Positions 8,276-16,973 are shown, numbered from the stretch's first letter. The stretch: 64,000 nucleotides of DNA from Parvularcula sp964556115 (GCA_964556115.1 CAZKVC010000001.1:248001-312000), one strand, 5' to 3'. Translations and numbers: made by a program. The notes: generated from the sequence alone by a model not told the origin.

Positions 8276-9028
8276 ATGCTTATATTGAACGCAGGCGCGC
8301 ATAAATCCGGCAGCACGTGGCTGGAAGGGATCATCAAGGCACTTCCCCTTGGCCTGACGAGGCCGCCGAACCATGACTATTCGAATGCTGGAGATCGCGT
8401 CCTGTTCATGGCGGAACGCGCTGCATACGGGCGCTGTTTTACGTTCAAAGCCCACCTTGGCCCGAAAGAATTCGAGACGCAGGAGAGCTTCCAGAAGGCT
8501 GCGTGCAAGCCAGAGCTGCGGGCTATCAACATCGTAAGAGACGCCCGTGATGTCTTGACCTCCCTTTATCACCACATGCGCGGGGTCGGTGAAGATTTGA
8601 CGCTAGACGAGTTCTTCAGCTTCAAGGCACAGGCAGCTTTCGATAGATGGGCGGCACACAACCATTTCTGGCTCAGGACCGCACCTGCTCTTTTTGCAAC
8701 CAAACCCCTCAACCTTTGCTATGAAGCCATGAAGCAGAACTTCGAGCGGGAAACCCGCCGCCTTACCGAATACCTCGGCTGCGAGATGCCCGATGATCTT
8801 GCTGGGCGCGTCTCAATTTCTACCATGCGCGAGACATCAACCAAACCATGGATGAAGAGCTTCGAAGAGCGTGGCGGCAATTTCTTCCGCAAGGGGATTG
8901 TTGGCGACTATGCGAACTTCTTCACCGATGATATGTCCGCGAAAGTTCAGGCGTGGTTTGGTGACAGCCCGAAAGCCAAAGAGGTCGAGACGTGGCGGGT
9001 TTCGCATATCGAAAAGACGTCTACCTAA
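8276..9028 (+). CDS. sulfotransferase domain protein
   Basis: 250-aa PAPS-dependent sulfotransferase. The 5'-phosphosulfate loop is at the N-terminus (HKSGSTWLEGIIK, residues about 9-21), the 3'-phosphate-binding motif is IVRDARDVLTSLYHH near residue 85-100, and the C-terminal RKGIVGDYANFFTDD matches the RKGxxGDWKNxFT PAPS signature. It is cytosolic with no signal peptide. The substrate cannot be deduced; near polysaccharide genes, sulfation of a glycan is plausible. The start at 8276 has AGAGGGGG upstream. It stands alone on the plus strand among mobile remnants, suggesting horizontal acquisition. Confidence 0.88.
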   Translation: MLILNAGAHKSGSTWLEGIIKALPLGLTRPPNHDYSNAGDRVLFMAERAAYGRCFTFKAHLGPKEFETQESFQKAACKPELRAINIVRDARDVLTSLYHHMRGVGEDLTLDEFFSFKAQAAFDRWAAHNHFWLRTAPALFATKPLNLCYEAMKQNFERETRRLTEYLGCEMPDDLAGRVSISTMRETSTKPWMKSFEERGGNFFRKGIVGDYANFFTDDMSAKVQAWFGDSPKAKEVETWRVSHIEKTST

Positions 9029-9058
9029 GGCGGCTTAACGGGCAAAGTAAGCTTTAAC

Positions 9059-9373
9059 CTAGTCGATGGGGTAGGTTAACTGCCCTTGCAGCCTGAGATT
9101 GTCCAAGAGCAGGTCAGTATCCCTAAGGCGGCGAGAAGCGGTTCCGCCACGGAACTTCAGCTTACGAAAAACGACATGAGTGCTCGGCGCAATCGCGGCG
9201 AGAAGAGTGGCGTTTTCGGTTGCCATCGGCTGCGGGTTGCGAACCACGGCCCATGCCCAATTCCCGGCCTGATCGCAGGGACCGTCGATGGTCAAATCGC
9301 CCGTACCGACAGACCCTGTCAGCGACATGTCGAGATTGGTGATTGCACCATCGTAGAGGCGTAATCCGCCGCC
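9059..9373 (-). pseudogene. 3' fragment of an unrecognised gene cut by an IS6-type end
   Basis: An open minus-strand frame ends ...GQLTYPID with stop at 9059. Its upstream part (9374-9478) is read through the IS6-family terminus, so only about 105 codons belong to the original gene. Visible text: RLYDGAITNLDMSLTGSVGTGDLTIDGPC, VVRNPQPMATENATLLAAIAP, VVFRKLKFRGGTASRRLRD. Possibly a tail or repeat-type protein end; the family is not recognised. Confidence 0.4.
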
Positions 9374-9540
9374 GGCACTGTCAGAATAAATGGAACTCGT
9401 CTCTCCTGCCACGGATCCTGTTGTCTTCAGCCCACGGAAGTTTTGCGCCGCTCGCAGAGAGCTCCGCAACGAAAGCACGTGGGAGTCGATCTTGGCTTGA
9501 GGTCTCTTGGGGGGGGTTGAAGTGGTTCTGGATAGAACCC
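9374..9540 (-). mobile_element. fragment of an IS6-family element (transposase C-terminus and one inverted repeat)
   Basis: Begins GGCACTGTCAGAATAAATGG, which aligns with the end of the complete IS6-family element at 12603 (GGTGCTGTCAGACGAAGTCG); the similarity continues through AACTCGTCTCT and CACGGA. The minus strand encodes a degraded transposase tail (SIQNHFN near 9530). Only about 170 bp remain. Same orientation as the 12603-13489 copy. Confidence 0.7.
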
Positions 9541-9559
9541 GACGCCGTCTGCATTCTGG

Positions 9560-9922
9560 TTAGAACTCCTCCCACCAGTCTGGCCAGTCGATATTGTTGG
9601 GCTGGCTTGTGTTGGCGTAGACCTCGCGCTGATTGTCGGGCGATAGCGGGCTCTCGATCCGTGCGAGGGCTTCTTGAGCGATCCAGGGCCCGAACAGGAC
9701 CTTCGTCTGCTCGCTGAATCGATTGATCTTCATGAAGAGGCGAAGGGTCTCAGCAGCGTCCGAGATCCGCCCGGTGCGACAGACCCTTTCGATGAGGAAT
9801 TGGGTCGTAAGATCCGACTTGCCTTTGTCGGGCTTACACCTTTCAGCGAGGTCGTTGAAGATCGCGGCGGCTGGTCCTCCTTTCTCGAGTGCCCGTTTCA
9901 TCAGGGTCAGGAGGAAGGGCAT
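9560..9922 (-). CDS. hypothetical protein in accessory region
   Basis: About 120 aa from the ATG at 9922 (MPFLLTLMKRALEKGG); the frame can also be opened from a TTG at 9988. The sequence is mixed and soluble: FNDLAERCKPDKGKSDLTTQFLIERVCRTGRI, split by charged segments, ending WPDWWEEF. No family recognised and no clear ribosome-binding site. The stop lies 19 bp from the IS6 fragment, so it could itself be a truncated gene. Confidence 0.35.
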   Translation of the reverse strand: MPFLLTLMKRALEKGGPAAAIFNDLAERCKPDKGKSDLTTQFLIERVCRTGRISDAAETLRLFMKINRFSEQTKVLFGPWIAQEALARIESPLSPDNQREVYANTSQPNNIDWPDWWEEF

Positions 9923-10101
9923 TGTCAGTGAAGAATTGGATACTGTATTTAGCGGGATGGCGCTCCGCTTCGAACTATAGAGAGTCAACCGTTTAGAACA
10001 TGCCGATGTGCGCTTCTAAGTCTGGATTCTCGGCTTATAATTCTCCTCTAACAAGTACCAACCTGTCAGGTTTAACGCTACCGTTGGACCACCTCGCGGG
10101 G

Positions 10102-11229
10102 TCAGGTCGGCGTGTCGGCCAAGGTCGATGCGTAAGTCGTCGGCCCCGGCTGCAGATAGGGCGTCCAAAGATCGGTAAGCAGATGGATATGTCGGTCGAT
10201 GTCCGACTTCTCCGACTGCACATAGCCGCGCGCTTTGAGGTCCTCGCTCGGCGGCTTTACCAAGAGGGGCGCCACGTCCTCGATGCGGTCGTAGAGAATA
10301 CCCCCTTCGCCGATATATGCCGCCACATCGGGTCGGATGTTCGGCATGCAAACGCCGACACCGGCCGCCTGAGCTTCGGCAACGGCCATAGGCCAACCCA
10401 CCGATTTGAGATCGAAATCCGCCGTGTAGACCAGCCAGTCGTGCTTCTTGTACTCGGCGGGCATGTCTTCGGGCTCGATTTCGCTTTTCACCTCGATGGA
10501 AGCGCTGCTTCTCTTCGCGGCCTCTTCCAGCTTCGCGCGGCCATATCCCATGGCGTAGAGCGTGAAAGGCACGTCCTCCACCAAACTCGCCAGCCGAAGA
10601 AAATCTTCCATCTTCTTCTTCGGAATGGCGGCGCCGACATTCATCACCCCACGGCCATTGGGGCCATGATCCTTGAACATCGCCACTTTCACCACCGGGT
10701 AGCAGTCGACGATCTTCCCCGGCTCGACACCGTTCTTCTCGAGAAGCGGCCTCGCGAAAGGAAAAGCGAGGCAACCGAGACAGTTGTCCTCATTGAGGAG
10801 CGGCAAGGCCCGTTTCGCGCGCTTGCCCTTCAGATAGGTCGGACGATGGCGCGGCACGAAACGCTTCAACTGCCCCATCAAGCTGGGCCGCCGGAGGGTC
10901 ATAACGTCGAACGAGTGTGACCTGACCGTGTAAGGAACGCCGACGCGTCGCGACAGCTCGGCGACGAACTCCACCTGGTTGAGATAGTGGGTGTGAATGA
11001 CGTCCGGACGAAACGCCTCCGCCTCGGCGACCGCCTCTTCCATGCTCCGGATGTCCGTCCAGGGCCGATGATGGGCGTATGGCCGATTGGCGGGTTTGCG
11101 CGAGAGGATCTTCACGTCGTGCGCCGCCGCCACCGCCTCTAGCTCCCATTTCACGTAGGTCTGCGAGATCTGCGGGAAGCCGCGTACGACATAGAGCACC
11201 CGCGGGCGACGCGTTGCCGGGTCGGCCAT
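10102..11229 (-). CDS. GT4-family glycosyltransferase
   Basis: 375 aa starting MADPATRRPRVLYVVRGFPQISQTYV, the common N-terminus of GT-B retaining glycosyltransferases. It has DVIHTHYLNQVEFV (acceptor-side domain), CYPVVKVAMF, the linker GAAIPKKKMEDFLRLASLV, and the donor-site region WPMAVAEAQAAGVGVCMPNIRPDVA in place of the usual E-x7-E block. It probably adds a sugar to a cell-surface polysaccharide or lipid on the cytoplasmic side. Divergent from the next GT4 gene across a 107-bp spacer. A longer frame to 11706 exists but is antisense to that gene and is rejected. Confidence 0.85.
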   Translation of the reverse strand: MADPATRRPRVLYVVRGFPQISQTYVKWELEAVAAAHDVKILSRKPANRPYAHHRPWTDIRSMEEAVAEAEAFRPDVIHTHYLNQVEFVAELSRRVGVPYTVRSHSFDVMTLRRPSLMGQLKRFVPRHRPTYLKGKRAKRALPLLNEDNCLGCLAFPFARPLLEKNGVEPGKIVDCYPVVKVAMFKDHGPNGRGVMNVGAAIPKKKMEDFLRLASLVEDVPFTLYAMGYGRAKLEEAAKRSSASIEVKSEIEPEDMPAEYKKHDWLVYTADFDLKSVGWPMAVAEAQAAGVGVCMPNIRPDVAAYIGEGGILYDRIEDVAPLLVKPPSEDLKARGYVQSEKSDIDRHIHLLTDLWTPYLQPGPTTYASTLADTPT

Positions 11230-11255
11230 AACGGCAGGCTCCTCTTCACAAGTTA

Positions 11256-11279
11256 ATCTTAAAGTTAGTAGATTAAGAT
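11256..11279. promoter_or_regulatory. inverted repeat in the divergent GT4 promoter
   Basis: ATCTTAA (11256-11262) and TTAAGAT (11273-11279) form a perfect 7-bp inverted repeat with a 10-bp spacer, about one helical turn between half-site centres plus spacer. It lies in the AT-rich 107 bp between two divergent glycosyltransferase genes and could be a shared operator. No known regulator is assigned. Confidence 0.3.
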
Positions 11280-11336
11280 CCCTTGTGAGACAAGCCAATC
11301 TGAATCGGGCAGGGATATGGAAGAGCGATCGCGGAG

Positions 11337-12593
11337 ATGACGAAAGGCGCGGGCTTGGGGCAGATTTCGTATTTCTACGACGAGCCAATGCCCAATCGCC
11401 ATGCGGCTTCCATCCAGATCCTGCGCACCGGCGCCGAGCATGCGCGCCAGGGCGTTCCCTTTCGGCTCCATTGCGGCGCCTTGTCGGCCGACCCGACGGG
11501 CGTTCTGGCGCAATACGGACTCCAGCCGACCACCGGCTTGAACATCGAGCCGCTTTATCCGCGCCGCTGGCTCGGGCGCCTGCGCCCGCTCGTCGCGCGA
11601 CGACGCACGGATCGTGCGGTGCGGCGCGCGGAGCCCCCGGGGCGTCATGTGGTGGTGGCCCGCGGCGCAGCGGCCTTCGACCTTCTTCCACGCCTCGCCA
11701 AGGCACGCGACGCGGGGGGTCTGCCGCCCGAGACCGTCCTCATCTTCGAGATGCACCGGCTTCTCTACCTCAAGCCCGACGAAGCCGCGGCAGGCGCTTC
11801 GGTCGAGGATCTCGCACCGTGCACGCCGGAGGCACGGGTGCTCTATCCTCGGGAAAGAGCCGCGTTCCGCGCCGCCGACGGCGTGGCCTGCGTGTCTGAG
11901 GGCCTCGCCGAAGCGGCGCAAAGCCAGTTCGGCGCGCACCGAGTGCTTCTGTTGCCGGGGGGCACGGATGTTCGGCCGCCTCCCGAGGCGGCGCCCAACA
12001 AGCGCTACGACCTTGTCTATGCCGGCAAGCTCGAACGGCGCAAAGGCCTCTTCGATCTTCTCGAAGCCCTTGGCCATCTGCCGGGGGTCACATTGGCCGT
12101 GGCGGGCGGCGGGCCCGACGCGGTGGCCGCGGCACGCGCCATCGCCGAACGCCTCGGGGTGGCCGACCGGGTCGATTTCCTCGGTTGGGTCGCGCCGGCG
12201 GACGTACCCGCTTTGCTGCAGTCGGCTCGGATCGGTTGTTGCCCCCTGCCCCAAGGTGTCGACCACGTATCGGATTCCTTCACCGTGCCGCTCAAGATGT
12301 TGCAGATGATGGGCCTCGGCCTCCCCATCGTGGCGACCGATATCGGCCCTGTCAGAAACCTCGTCGAGCACGAGGTGCACGCCCTCTTACCGCCACCGAG
12401 CGCACCGTCGGCCCTGGCCGACGCGGCCCGCCGCTTGATCGGCGACGAAGCGCTGTCCCGGCGCCTCGGCAGCGCAGCGCGGGCGCGCGCGGAAAGCTAC
12501 GCCTGGCCGAACCGTGCCGCCCGTTTCGCCACCTTTGCCGAAGAGCTGCCGATGAGCGGTGAACGTCCGGCGTCGGCTATCAAGCCGGGCTGA
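11337..12593 (+). CDS. GT4-family glycosyltransferase
   Basis: 418-aa GT-B enzyme, rich in Arg/Ala/Pro. The N-terminal domain starts QISYFYDEPMPNRHAASIQILR. The donor domain begins DLVYAGKLERRKGLFDLLEAL, then FLGWVAPADVPALLQSARIGCCPLPQG and SFTVPLKMLQMMGLGLPIVATDIGPVRNLV, carrying the conserved E/K-x7 nucleotide-sugar region. It should transfer a sugar to a surface glycan. Divergent partner of the minus-strand GT4 gene, and followed 10 bp later by an IS6 element. GC is high, unlike the gtr cassette, so the two polysaccharide modules came from different sources. Confidence 0.85.
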   Translation: MTKGAGLGQISYFYDEPMPNRHAASIQILRTGAEHARQGVPFRLHCGALSADPTGVLAQYGLQPTTGLNIEPLYPRRWLGRLRPLVARRRTDRAVRRAEPPGRHVVVARGAAAFDLLPRLAKARDAGGLPPETVLIFEMHRLLYLKPDEAAAGASVEDLAPCTPEARVLYPRERAAFRAADGVACVSEGLAEAAQSQFGAHRVLLLPGGTDVRPPPEAAPNKRYDLVYAGKLERRKGLFDLLEALGHLPGVTLAVAGGGPDAVAAARAIAERLGVADRVDFLGWVAPADVPALLQSARIGCCPLPQGVDHVSDSFTVPLKMLQMMGLGLPIVATDIGPVRNLVEHEVHALLPPPSAPSALADAARRLIGDEALSRRLGSAARARAESYAWPNRAARFATFAEELPMSGERPASAIKPG

Positions 12594-12602
12594 GGCATCA
12601 AG

Positions 12603-13489
12603 GGTGCTGTCAGACGAAGTCGAACTCGTCTCTACTGTCACGGAGTCTGTGGTATTCAGTACCCAGAGGGTTGCCGCAACTTGGAGGGAGCTCCGTAAGG
12701 AAAGTATGTGAGAATCGATCGTGTCTTGAGGTGTCGTTGAACGTTGAAGTGGTTCTGGATCGAAGCGTGAGTCGAGCAGAACCTCTGTAGACTGCTCATC
12801 CGCCTGAACCGTAGCATCGCTCGCTCTCGTCGTCTGAACGGGAGATGCGAGTTCGCGGCCCGGTTGTTCAGATGCCGTCCCACCTCCCGGCGTTCCACAT
12901 TGCCGATCTCCCGCATCGTTGCACCGTAGGAGCGGAGACCATCGGTGACGAGCGCCTTCAGTGGGCCGTACCGACGCATCGCCTTCTCGAGAAATATCAG
13001 TGCAGCGACCTTCTCCCTCGTCTTCGTCACGAAGCTCTCCAGCACCTCCCCTTCGTGGTCGACAGCGCGGCACAGATAATGGGCTTCGCCGCCTATCTTC
13101 ACCACTTCGGAGCCGGTCCGCCCGAGGCGCAGATATCGATCCAGTGAATCGATATCAGACGCAGAAGGCCACGGCAGTGGTTTCATCGACGTGCCAGTGC
13201 TACTGAATTTACGACCGCATTGGCCTCGTCCGCTTTCGTCTGATCTCCCTCGCAAAGTACGGACCGAACCGCTCTACCCAGAACCTGATGCTCTCATGGC
13301 TGAGGTCGATCCCGCGCTCACGCAAGAGATCTCCCACGTTCCGTAACGACAGCGGATACCGGACGGGCATTATCACCGCGAGCTCGATGACATCCCGGGA
13401 CGTCTTGAAATACGGGAAAGGATGATCGGCCATCCGGGCCGACGAACCGCGTTCGAGGGCGGCTACCCTCGGGTTCCTCTGACAGAACC
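12603..13489 (-). mobile_element. complete but inactive IS6-family element, 887 bp
   Basis: Bounded by inverted repeats: GGTGCTGTCAGACGA at 12603-12617 and GGTTCTGTCAGAGGA on the minus strand at 13489-13475 (13 of 15 match). The length is normal for IS6. The flanks (GCATCAAG on the left, GCGGCGCC on the right) show no 8-bp target duplication, so it arose by, or has since undergone, recombination or cointegrate formation. It contains one broken transposase gene. Confidence 0.85.
12656..13433 (-). pseudogene. IS6-family transposase, frameshifted
   Basis: The N-terminal part from 13433 reads FPYFKTSRDVIELAVIMPVRYPLSLRNV and SHESIRFWVERFGPYFA. The WHVDE block with the first catalytic Asp lies in a second frame near 13180-13195. 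The rest (YLCRAVDHEGEVLESFVTK, VTDGLRSYGATMREIGN, SHLPFRRRERAMLRFRRM, SIQNHFN) is in a third. The usual NNRAENSH block reads NNRAANSH, so the catalytic Glu is gone as well. This is an inactive gene filling the element. Confidence 0.85.
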
Positions 13490-13509
13490 GCGGCGCCTTC
13501 ATCTATGTC

Positions 13510-14045
13510 TTGGGGAACAGGACCGAGTGCGGCCTCACCCCCCACGGCGGGAACTTCTATGAAAGCGGGCATGAACCGGTCGTCGATGACGTGCTCTTCA
13601 AGGCAGTCCAGGATGGGGCATGCAAGCTCACCCTCACCATCCCCGACCGCATGCTCACCCATTCCAGGCTCGGGGAGGCCGAGCGGCTCCTCCCCTGCCC
13701 CGACCTTACCGACGGCGCCCTTCTCATTCTCCCCTCGCCTTTCACCACCCGGAACGGCCGCGCGGAGATCGAGAAGCTGACCGTAACGAACGGGCCCAAC
13801 CCGAAGATCGTCCGTGCCCTGCGCGCAGCTCACGATCTTCTTCTATGGCAAGATGGCGCTTCCCCGACCGCCAACGCCGCGCCGGAGACCCCTTACAGGC
13901 GCAAGCTGGTCCGTCTCGCTCTCCTCGCCCCCGACATCCAGCGCTGCGTTCTCGGCCTCGGCTGAGGGTGCCCGGCGAAGCTCAGGGCCGCTGTTATCGC
14001 CTTCCGACAGGCGCTGTCATGGCCGTCTCGCCCGCTGTTCTGGCC
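13510..14045 (+). pseudogene. C-terminal remnant of a serine-recombinase-like gene
   Basis: One frame reads LPSPFTTRNGRAEIEKLTV, then PNPKIVRALRAAHDLLLWQDG, then TPYRRKLVRLALLAPDIQRCVLGLG, a TGA (13963-13965), and ALSWPSRPLFW. The Y(V/R)RxLVRLAxLAPDIxxxIL block followed by LPLxWxxQ is the C-terminal signature of recombinases common in alphaproteobacterial mobile regions. The catalytic N-terminal domain is absent; the IS6 element lies just upstream. One nonsense codon breaks the tail. Confidence 0.6.
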
Positions 14046-14459
14046 TTTAACAGGGAATTTTCTTATTGCCGGCTCTAGGCCACACCATTGCTGGCGTTGC
14101 GGCCTGGTCCGAGGGTCCTTTGCCCGCCCAGGCTGCTGTTTTAGGGGCTCAATGGGTGAAAAATCCCTGTTCCGCCACCAAACCGACCCAACCATCCATG
14201 ATGCGGAGACGGCCCGGCGACGGCGCCGCGAAAGAGACCTGATAAGGCCTGAAGAGAAGAAGGAAGGGACGGTTTGAGGAGGCCCCAAGCCCGCAGAACG
14301 GCGCCCGCCTGGCGATGCCGCCCTGTCCTGAGCAGAAAGTTCGGGACTGAATGGCGGAGGGTCTGGGAGAAAGTTCGAACTCCAGCAGCCAAGGACGCGA
14401 CCGCGTCCCGGTCGGCCAGACCGCCCAATCGGAGGCGCTTCGCGCCGTGAGATCGAAAA
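14046..14459. other. non-coding stretch between the recombinase remnant and tRNA-Ser
   Basis: About 410 bp with no open frame that resembles a gene; frames on both strands have low-complexity Arg/Pro/Ser composition. If the island integrated at the tRNA 3' end, this is the island-side attachment region. I see no obvious direct copy of the tRNA tail within it. Confidence 0.4.
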
Positions 14460-14549
14460 TGGCGGACAGAGAGGGATTCGAACCCTCGAGACGGTTTCCC
14501 GCCTACACGCGTTCCAGGCGTGCGCCTTCGACCACTCGGCCACCTGTCC
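14460..14549 (-). tRNA. tRNA-Ser (anticodon GGA)
   Basis: The minus strand gives a 90-nt class II tRNA: acceptor GGACAGG at the 5' end pairing with CTGTCC, D-arm GCCGAGTGGTCGAAGGC, anticodon loop CTGGAAC with GGA, a long variable arm, and T-arm GAGGGTTCGAATCCCTC. Discriminator G and an encoded CCA complete it at 14460. The 3' end faces the mobile region on the left, the usual orientation when an island has integrated into a tRNA gene. Confidence 0.95.
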
Positions 14550-14636
14550 TTAAGGTGCTGGGACATAGACGGACCTTCGCCTTATTGGCAAGCACCGCAG
14601 AGGCGGTTAGGACGGTTTTTCAGGGCGGAGGTTTCA

Positions 14637-14903
14637 ATGCAGACTTTGCGGACGGTCGCGTGGGTGTTTATCGCGCTGGCTCTCGTCTTTATCGGCGCGG
14701 ACATCATCAGCTCCGCTGAGCTTGGCCGCCCCGAGATCAGGACCACGCGGGAGATCGTCAACCTGCTGCCCGGCCTCCAGATCGGCATTCCGCAAGGCGG
14801 CGGTCCGGCGAAGGCAGCAGCGCTCTTCCTCGACCTGCCCCTGTGGGCAATCACCGGGGTGATCGGCTTTGTTGCGACGGTTCTGGTGCGTCCTGTCGAA
14901 TAA
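14637..14903 (+). CDS. small two-helix membrane protein
   Basis: 88 aa, MQTLRTVAWVFIALALVFIGADIISSAELG, then a soluble middle, then LPLWAITGVIGFVATVLVRPVE. Two membrane helices at the ends flank a loop of about 35 residues. First core gene after the tRNA. Start chosen at 14637 because GGCGGAGG lies just upstream; earlier in-frame codons overlap the tRNA. Function unknown. Confidence 0.7.
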   Translation: MQTLRTVAWVFIALALVFIGADIISSAELGRPEIRTTREIVNLLPGLQIGIPQGGGPAKAAALFLDLPLWAITGVIGFVATVLVRPVE

Positions 14904-14906
14904 AGC

Positions 14907-15143
14907 CTAGCGGTCGTCGAAGCTGCGCAGCGATAGCCTCCCCGATAGAAGAAGGCCGAGTGCACCGCAGCCTGCGATGATGAGGCTCGTGCCCTCACCC
15001 GCCAGCTTGGCCTGCATGCCGAGGAGCGATCCGCTGACCAGTACGGCGGTACCGAAGAGGATGGCGGTGACCACCCCCTCCACCATCGCGCGCAGAAGTT
15101 TATGCGCGAAGGACCGCTCCTCTTTGGAAGGCGGCGGCATCAC
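14907..15143 (-). CDS. small membrane protein coupled to the acyl-ligase gene
   Basis: 78 aa (GTG at 15143 or ATG at 15140) with a basic N-terminus and two helices: VEGVVTAILFGTAVLVSGSLLGM and TSLIIAGCGALGLLLSGRLSL. The start overlaps the stop of the upstream AMP-ligase gene, so the two are translationally coupled and may act at the same membrane. No family recognised. Confidence 0.65.
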   Translation of the reverse strand: MMPPPSKEERSFAHKLLRAMVEGVVTAILFGTAVLVSGSLLGMQAKLAGEGTSLIIAGCGALGLLLSGRLSLRSFDDR

Positions 15144-16867
15144 TCCGCTGCCTGTTTGGTGGTTTCCTCACTGGCCTCGGCCTTGGCTTCGGCGATCAGT
15201 TCCTCTGCGCGCCGCTGCAGGGTGACATAGTCGACCTTGCCGGTGCCGAGGACGGGGATGTCCTCGACGTGGTAGACCCGCTTGGGCACGGCGAGTTCGG
15301 GGACACCGTGGGTCTGCGCCCAGGACAGAAGCTCGCTGCGGTTGGGGTTTTCCTCCTCGGTCAGGAGAATGATCTGCTCGCCCTTCTTGTCGTCCGGCAT
15401 GATGATCGCGGCATGAACGGCGTCTGGCCACACCACAGAGGCGCAGTTCTCGACCACCGCCAGCGAGACCATTTCGCCGGAGATCTTGGCGAAGCGCTTG
15501 ATCCGTCCGCGGATGGCAACATAGCCGCCGCCGTCGATCGTGACGACGTCGCCAGTGTCGTGCCAGCCATCGTTCGGCGGGATGATCGTCTTGGTCTCAG
15601 GGTCGAGATAGCCCGCCATGATGTTCGGCCCACGAACGAAAAGGCGACCGCCGTCTTTCAGACCCTCAACCGGGTCGAGGCGGGTTTCGATGCCGGGCAG
15701 GACCTTGCCTACCGTTCCTGGCCGGATATCGCCTGGCTGGTTCACGGCGATGACCGGCGAAGCCTCGGTTGCGCCATAACCTTCGAGCACGGAGAAACCG
15801 AACTTGCGACGCGCCAGGTTCCGGGTCTCGTCGCGGACCTTCTCCGCGCCGCACACCGAGTAGCGCAGGCTCTCGAGCGCGCCGTCCTTGGCCTGCCGCA
15901 GATAGCGGGACAGGAAGGTGTCGGTGGCGAAGAGGATCGTCGCCTTGCTGCGCTTGATGACCTCGGGAATGATCTTCACGTGGAGGGGCGAAGGGTAAGG
16001 CACCTGCGGCTTGCCGTCGATCAGGGGGAAAAGCGATCCGCCTGTCAGGCCGTAGGAGTGGAAGATCGGCAGCGGGTTGAAGAAGATGTCGCCGGGCTCG
16101 AGCTGCACGTGATTGCGGATCTGCTCGACATTCGCGACCAGGTTGGCGTGGGTCAGGACCACGCCCTTCGGCGCTCCCTCCGTACCCGAAGTAAAGAGGA
16201 TCACCGCGGGGCTGTCCGGCTTCAGGCTACGCCGCGCAAGAAGCGGCAGCTTCTCGCCGACCGCGGCCCGCAGCTTGTCGATGCCTCCAAGGTTCTCCTT
16301 GATCTCCTCGAGGATGTGGATCTGAACCTTGGACGAAAGCGTATCGACAAGATGTTCGTAGCCGCCGACCTCGATGAACTTGGACGAGGTGATGATGTGG
16401 CTGATCTCAGCCGTTTCAATGGCGCTCGTCAGCGCCTTCTCGCCTGCCGTGAAGTTCAGCATCGCCGCGACGCGGCCATCGATATGAAGCCCGAGAATGG
16501 TCAGGATGCCGCCGGCACTGGTCGGCAGCAGCACACCGACATTCTCGCCGCGCTTCGTGAACTTCGAAAAGGCGTTACCGAGAGCGAAGGCACCGCGAAC
16601 GACGTCTCGGTAGCTGATCTCGCGCCCTTCAGGCTCGATGAACGCGATCGCGTCCGAACCCACCTTGCTCTTCGCTTCGAGCACCTTGGAAATGAGGGTG
16701 GTGCGTGAACGGCTGTAGATACGCCGCCGGGAACGCTTCACGTCTTCCATTCGGGCTTTCTTCGCTGCCTCCTGCTCCCGCAGTTCCGCAGCTTCGACCC
16801 GATCCTCGGCGGTTTCCGAGGCTGGTTCCTTAACCTTGTTCTGTTCAGGTGTCGGCGAACCGTCCAT
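15140..16867 (-). CDS. AMP-dependent acyl-CoA/acyl-ACP synthetase-like ligase
   Basis: 575-aa ANL-superfamily enzyme that adenylates a fatty acid and passes it to a thiol. The P-loop is LFTSGTEGAPKGVVLTHANL, with GYGATEASPVIAVN (A5), GWHDTGD (A7) and RIKRFAKISGEMVSLAVVE (A8), followed by the A10 lysine in LGTGKVDY. The gap and GEMVSLAVVE resemble the synthetase half of Aas (acyl-ACP synthetase/lysophospholipid acyltransferase); the acyltransferase half is absent. A charged 60-residue N-terminal extension precedes the domain. Start at ATG 16867, with GGGAG upstream. Coupled to a small membrane protein. Confidence 0.82.
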   Translation of the reverse strand: MDGSPTPEQNKVKEPASETAEDRVEAAELREQEAAKKARMEDVKRSRRRIYSRSRTTLISKVLEAKSKVGSDAIAFIEPEGREISYRDVVRGAFALGNAFSKFTKRGENVGVLLPTSAGGILTILGLHIDGRVAAMLNFTAGEKALTSAIETAEISHIITSSKFIEVGGYEHLVDTLSSKVQIHILEEIKENLGGIDKLRAAVGEKLPLLARRSLKPDSPAVILFTSGTEGAPKGVVLTHANLVANVEQIRNHVQLEPGDIFFNPLPIFHSYGLTGGSLFPLIDGKPQVPYPSPLHVKIIPEVIKRSKATILFATDTFLSRYLRQAKDGALESLRYSVCGAEKVRDETRNLARRKFGFSVLEGYGATEASPVIAVNQPGDIRPGTVGKVLPGIETRLDPVEGLKDGGRLFVRGPNIMAGYLDPETKTIIPPNDGWHDTGDVVTIDGGGYVAIRGRIKRFAKISGEMVSLAVVENCASVVWPDAVHAAIIMPDDKKGEQIILLTEEENPNRSELLSWAQTHGVPELAVPKRVYHVEDIPVLGTGKVDYVTLQRRAEELIAEAKAEASEETTKQAAE

Positions 16868-16973
16868 CACGCGCTCCCATATCGGCCTTAGAACGAGAGG
16901 CTTAGGCGCAATGGAACGGGCGGGCAATGATGCAGAATTCGAAGCGGGTGCCAAGCTCGCGAGGGAGCACGTC

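Noticed and set aside
10102..11706. 534-codon version of the minus-strand GT4 gene
   Set aside because: The first 159 codons are antisense to the divergent GT4 gene and do not resemble a glycosyltransferase N-terminus.
15269..16708. 479-codon plus-strand frame opposite the AMP ligase
   Set aside because: Antisense to a gene with complete ANL motifs; no domain and no plausible ribosome-binding site.
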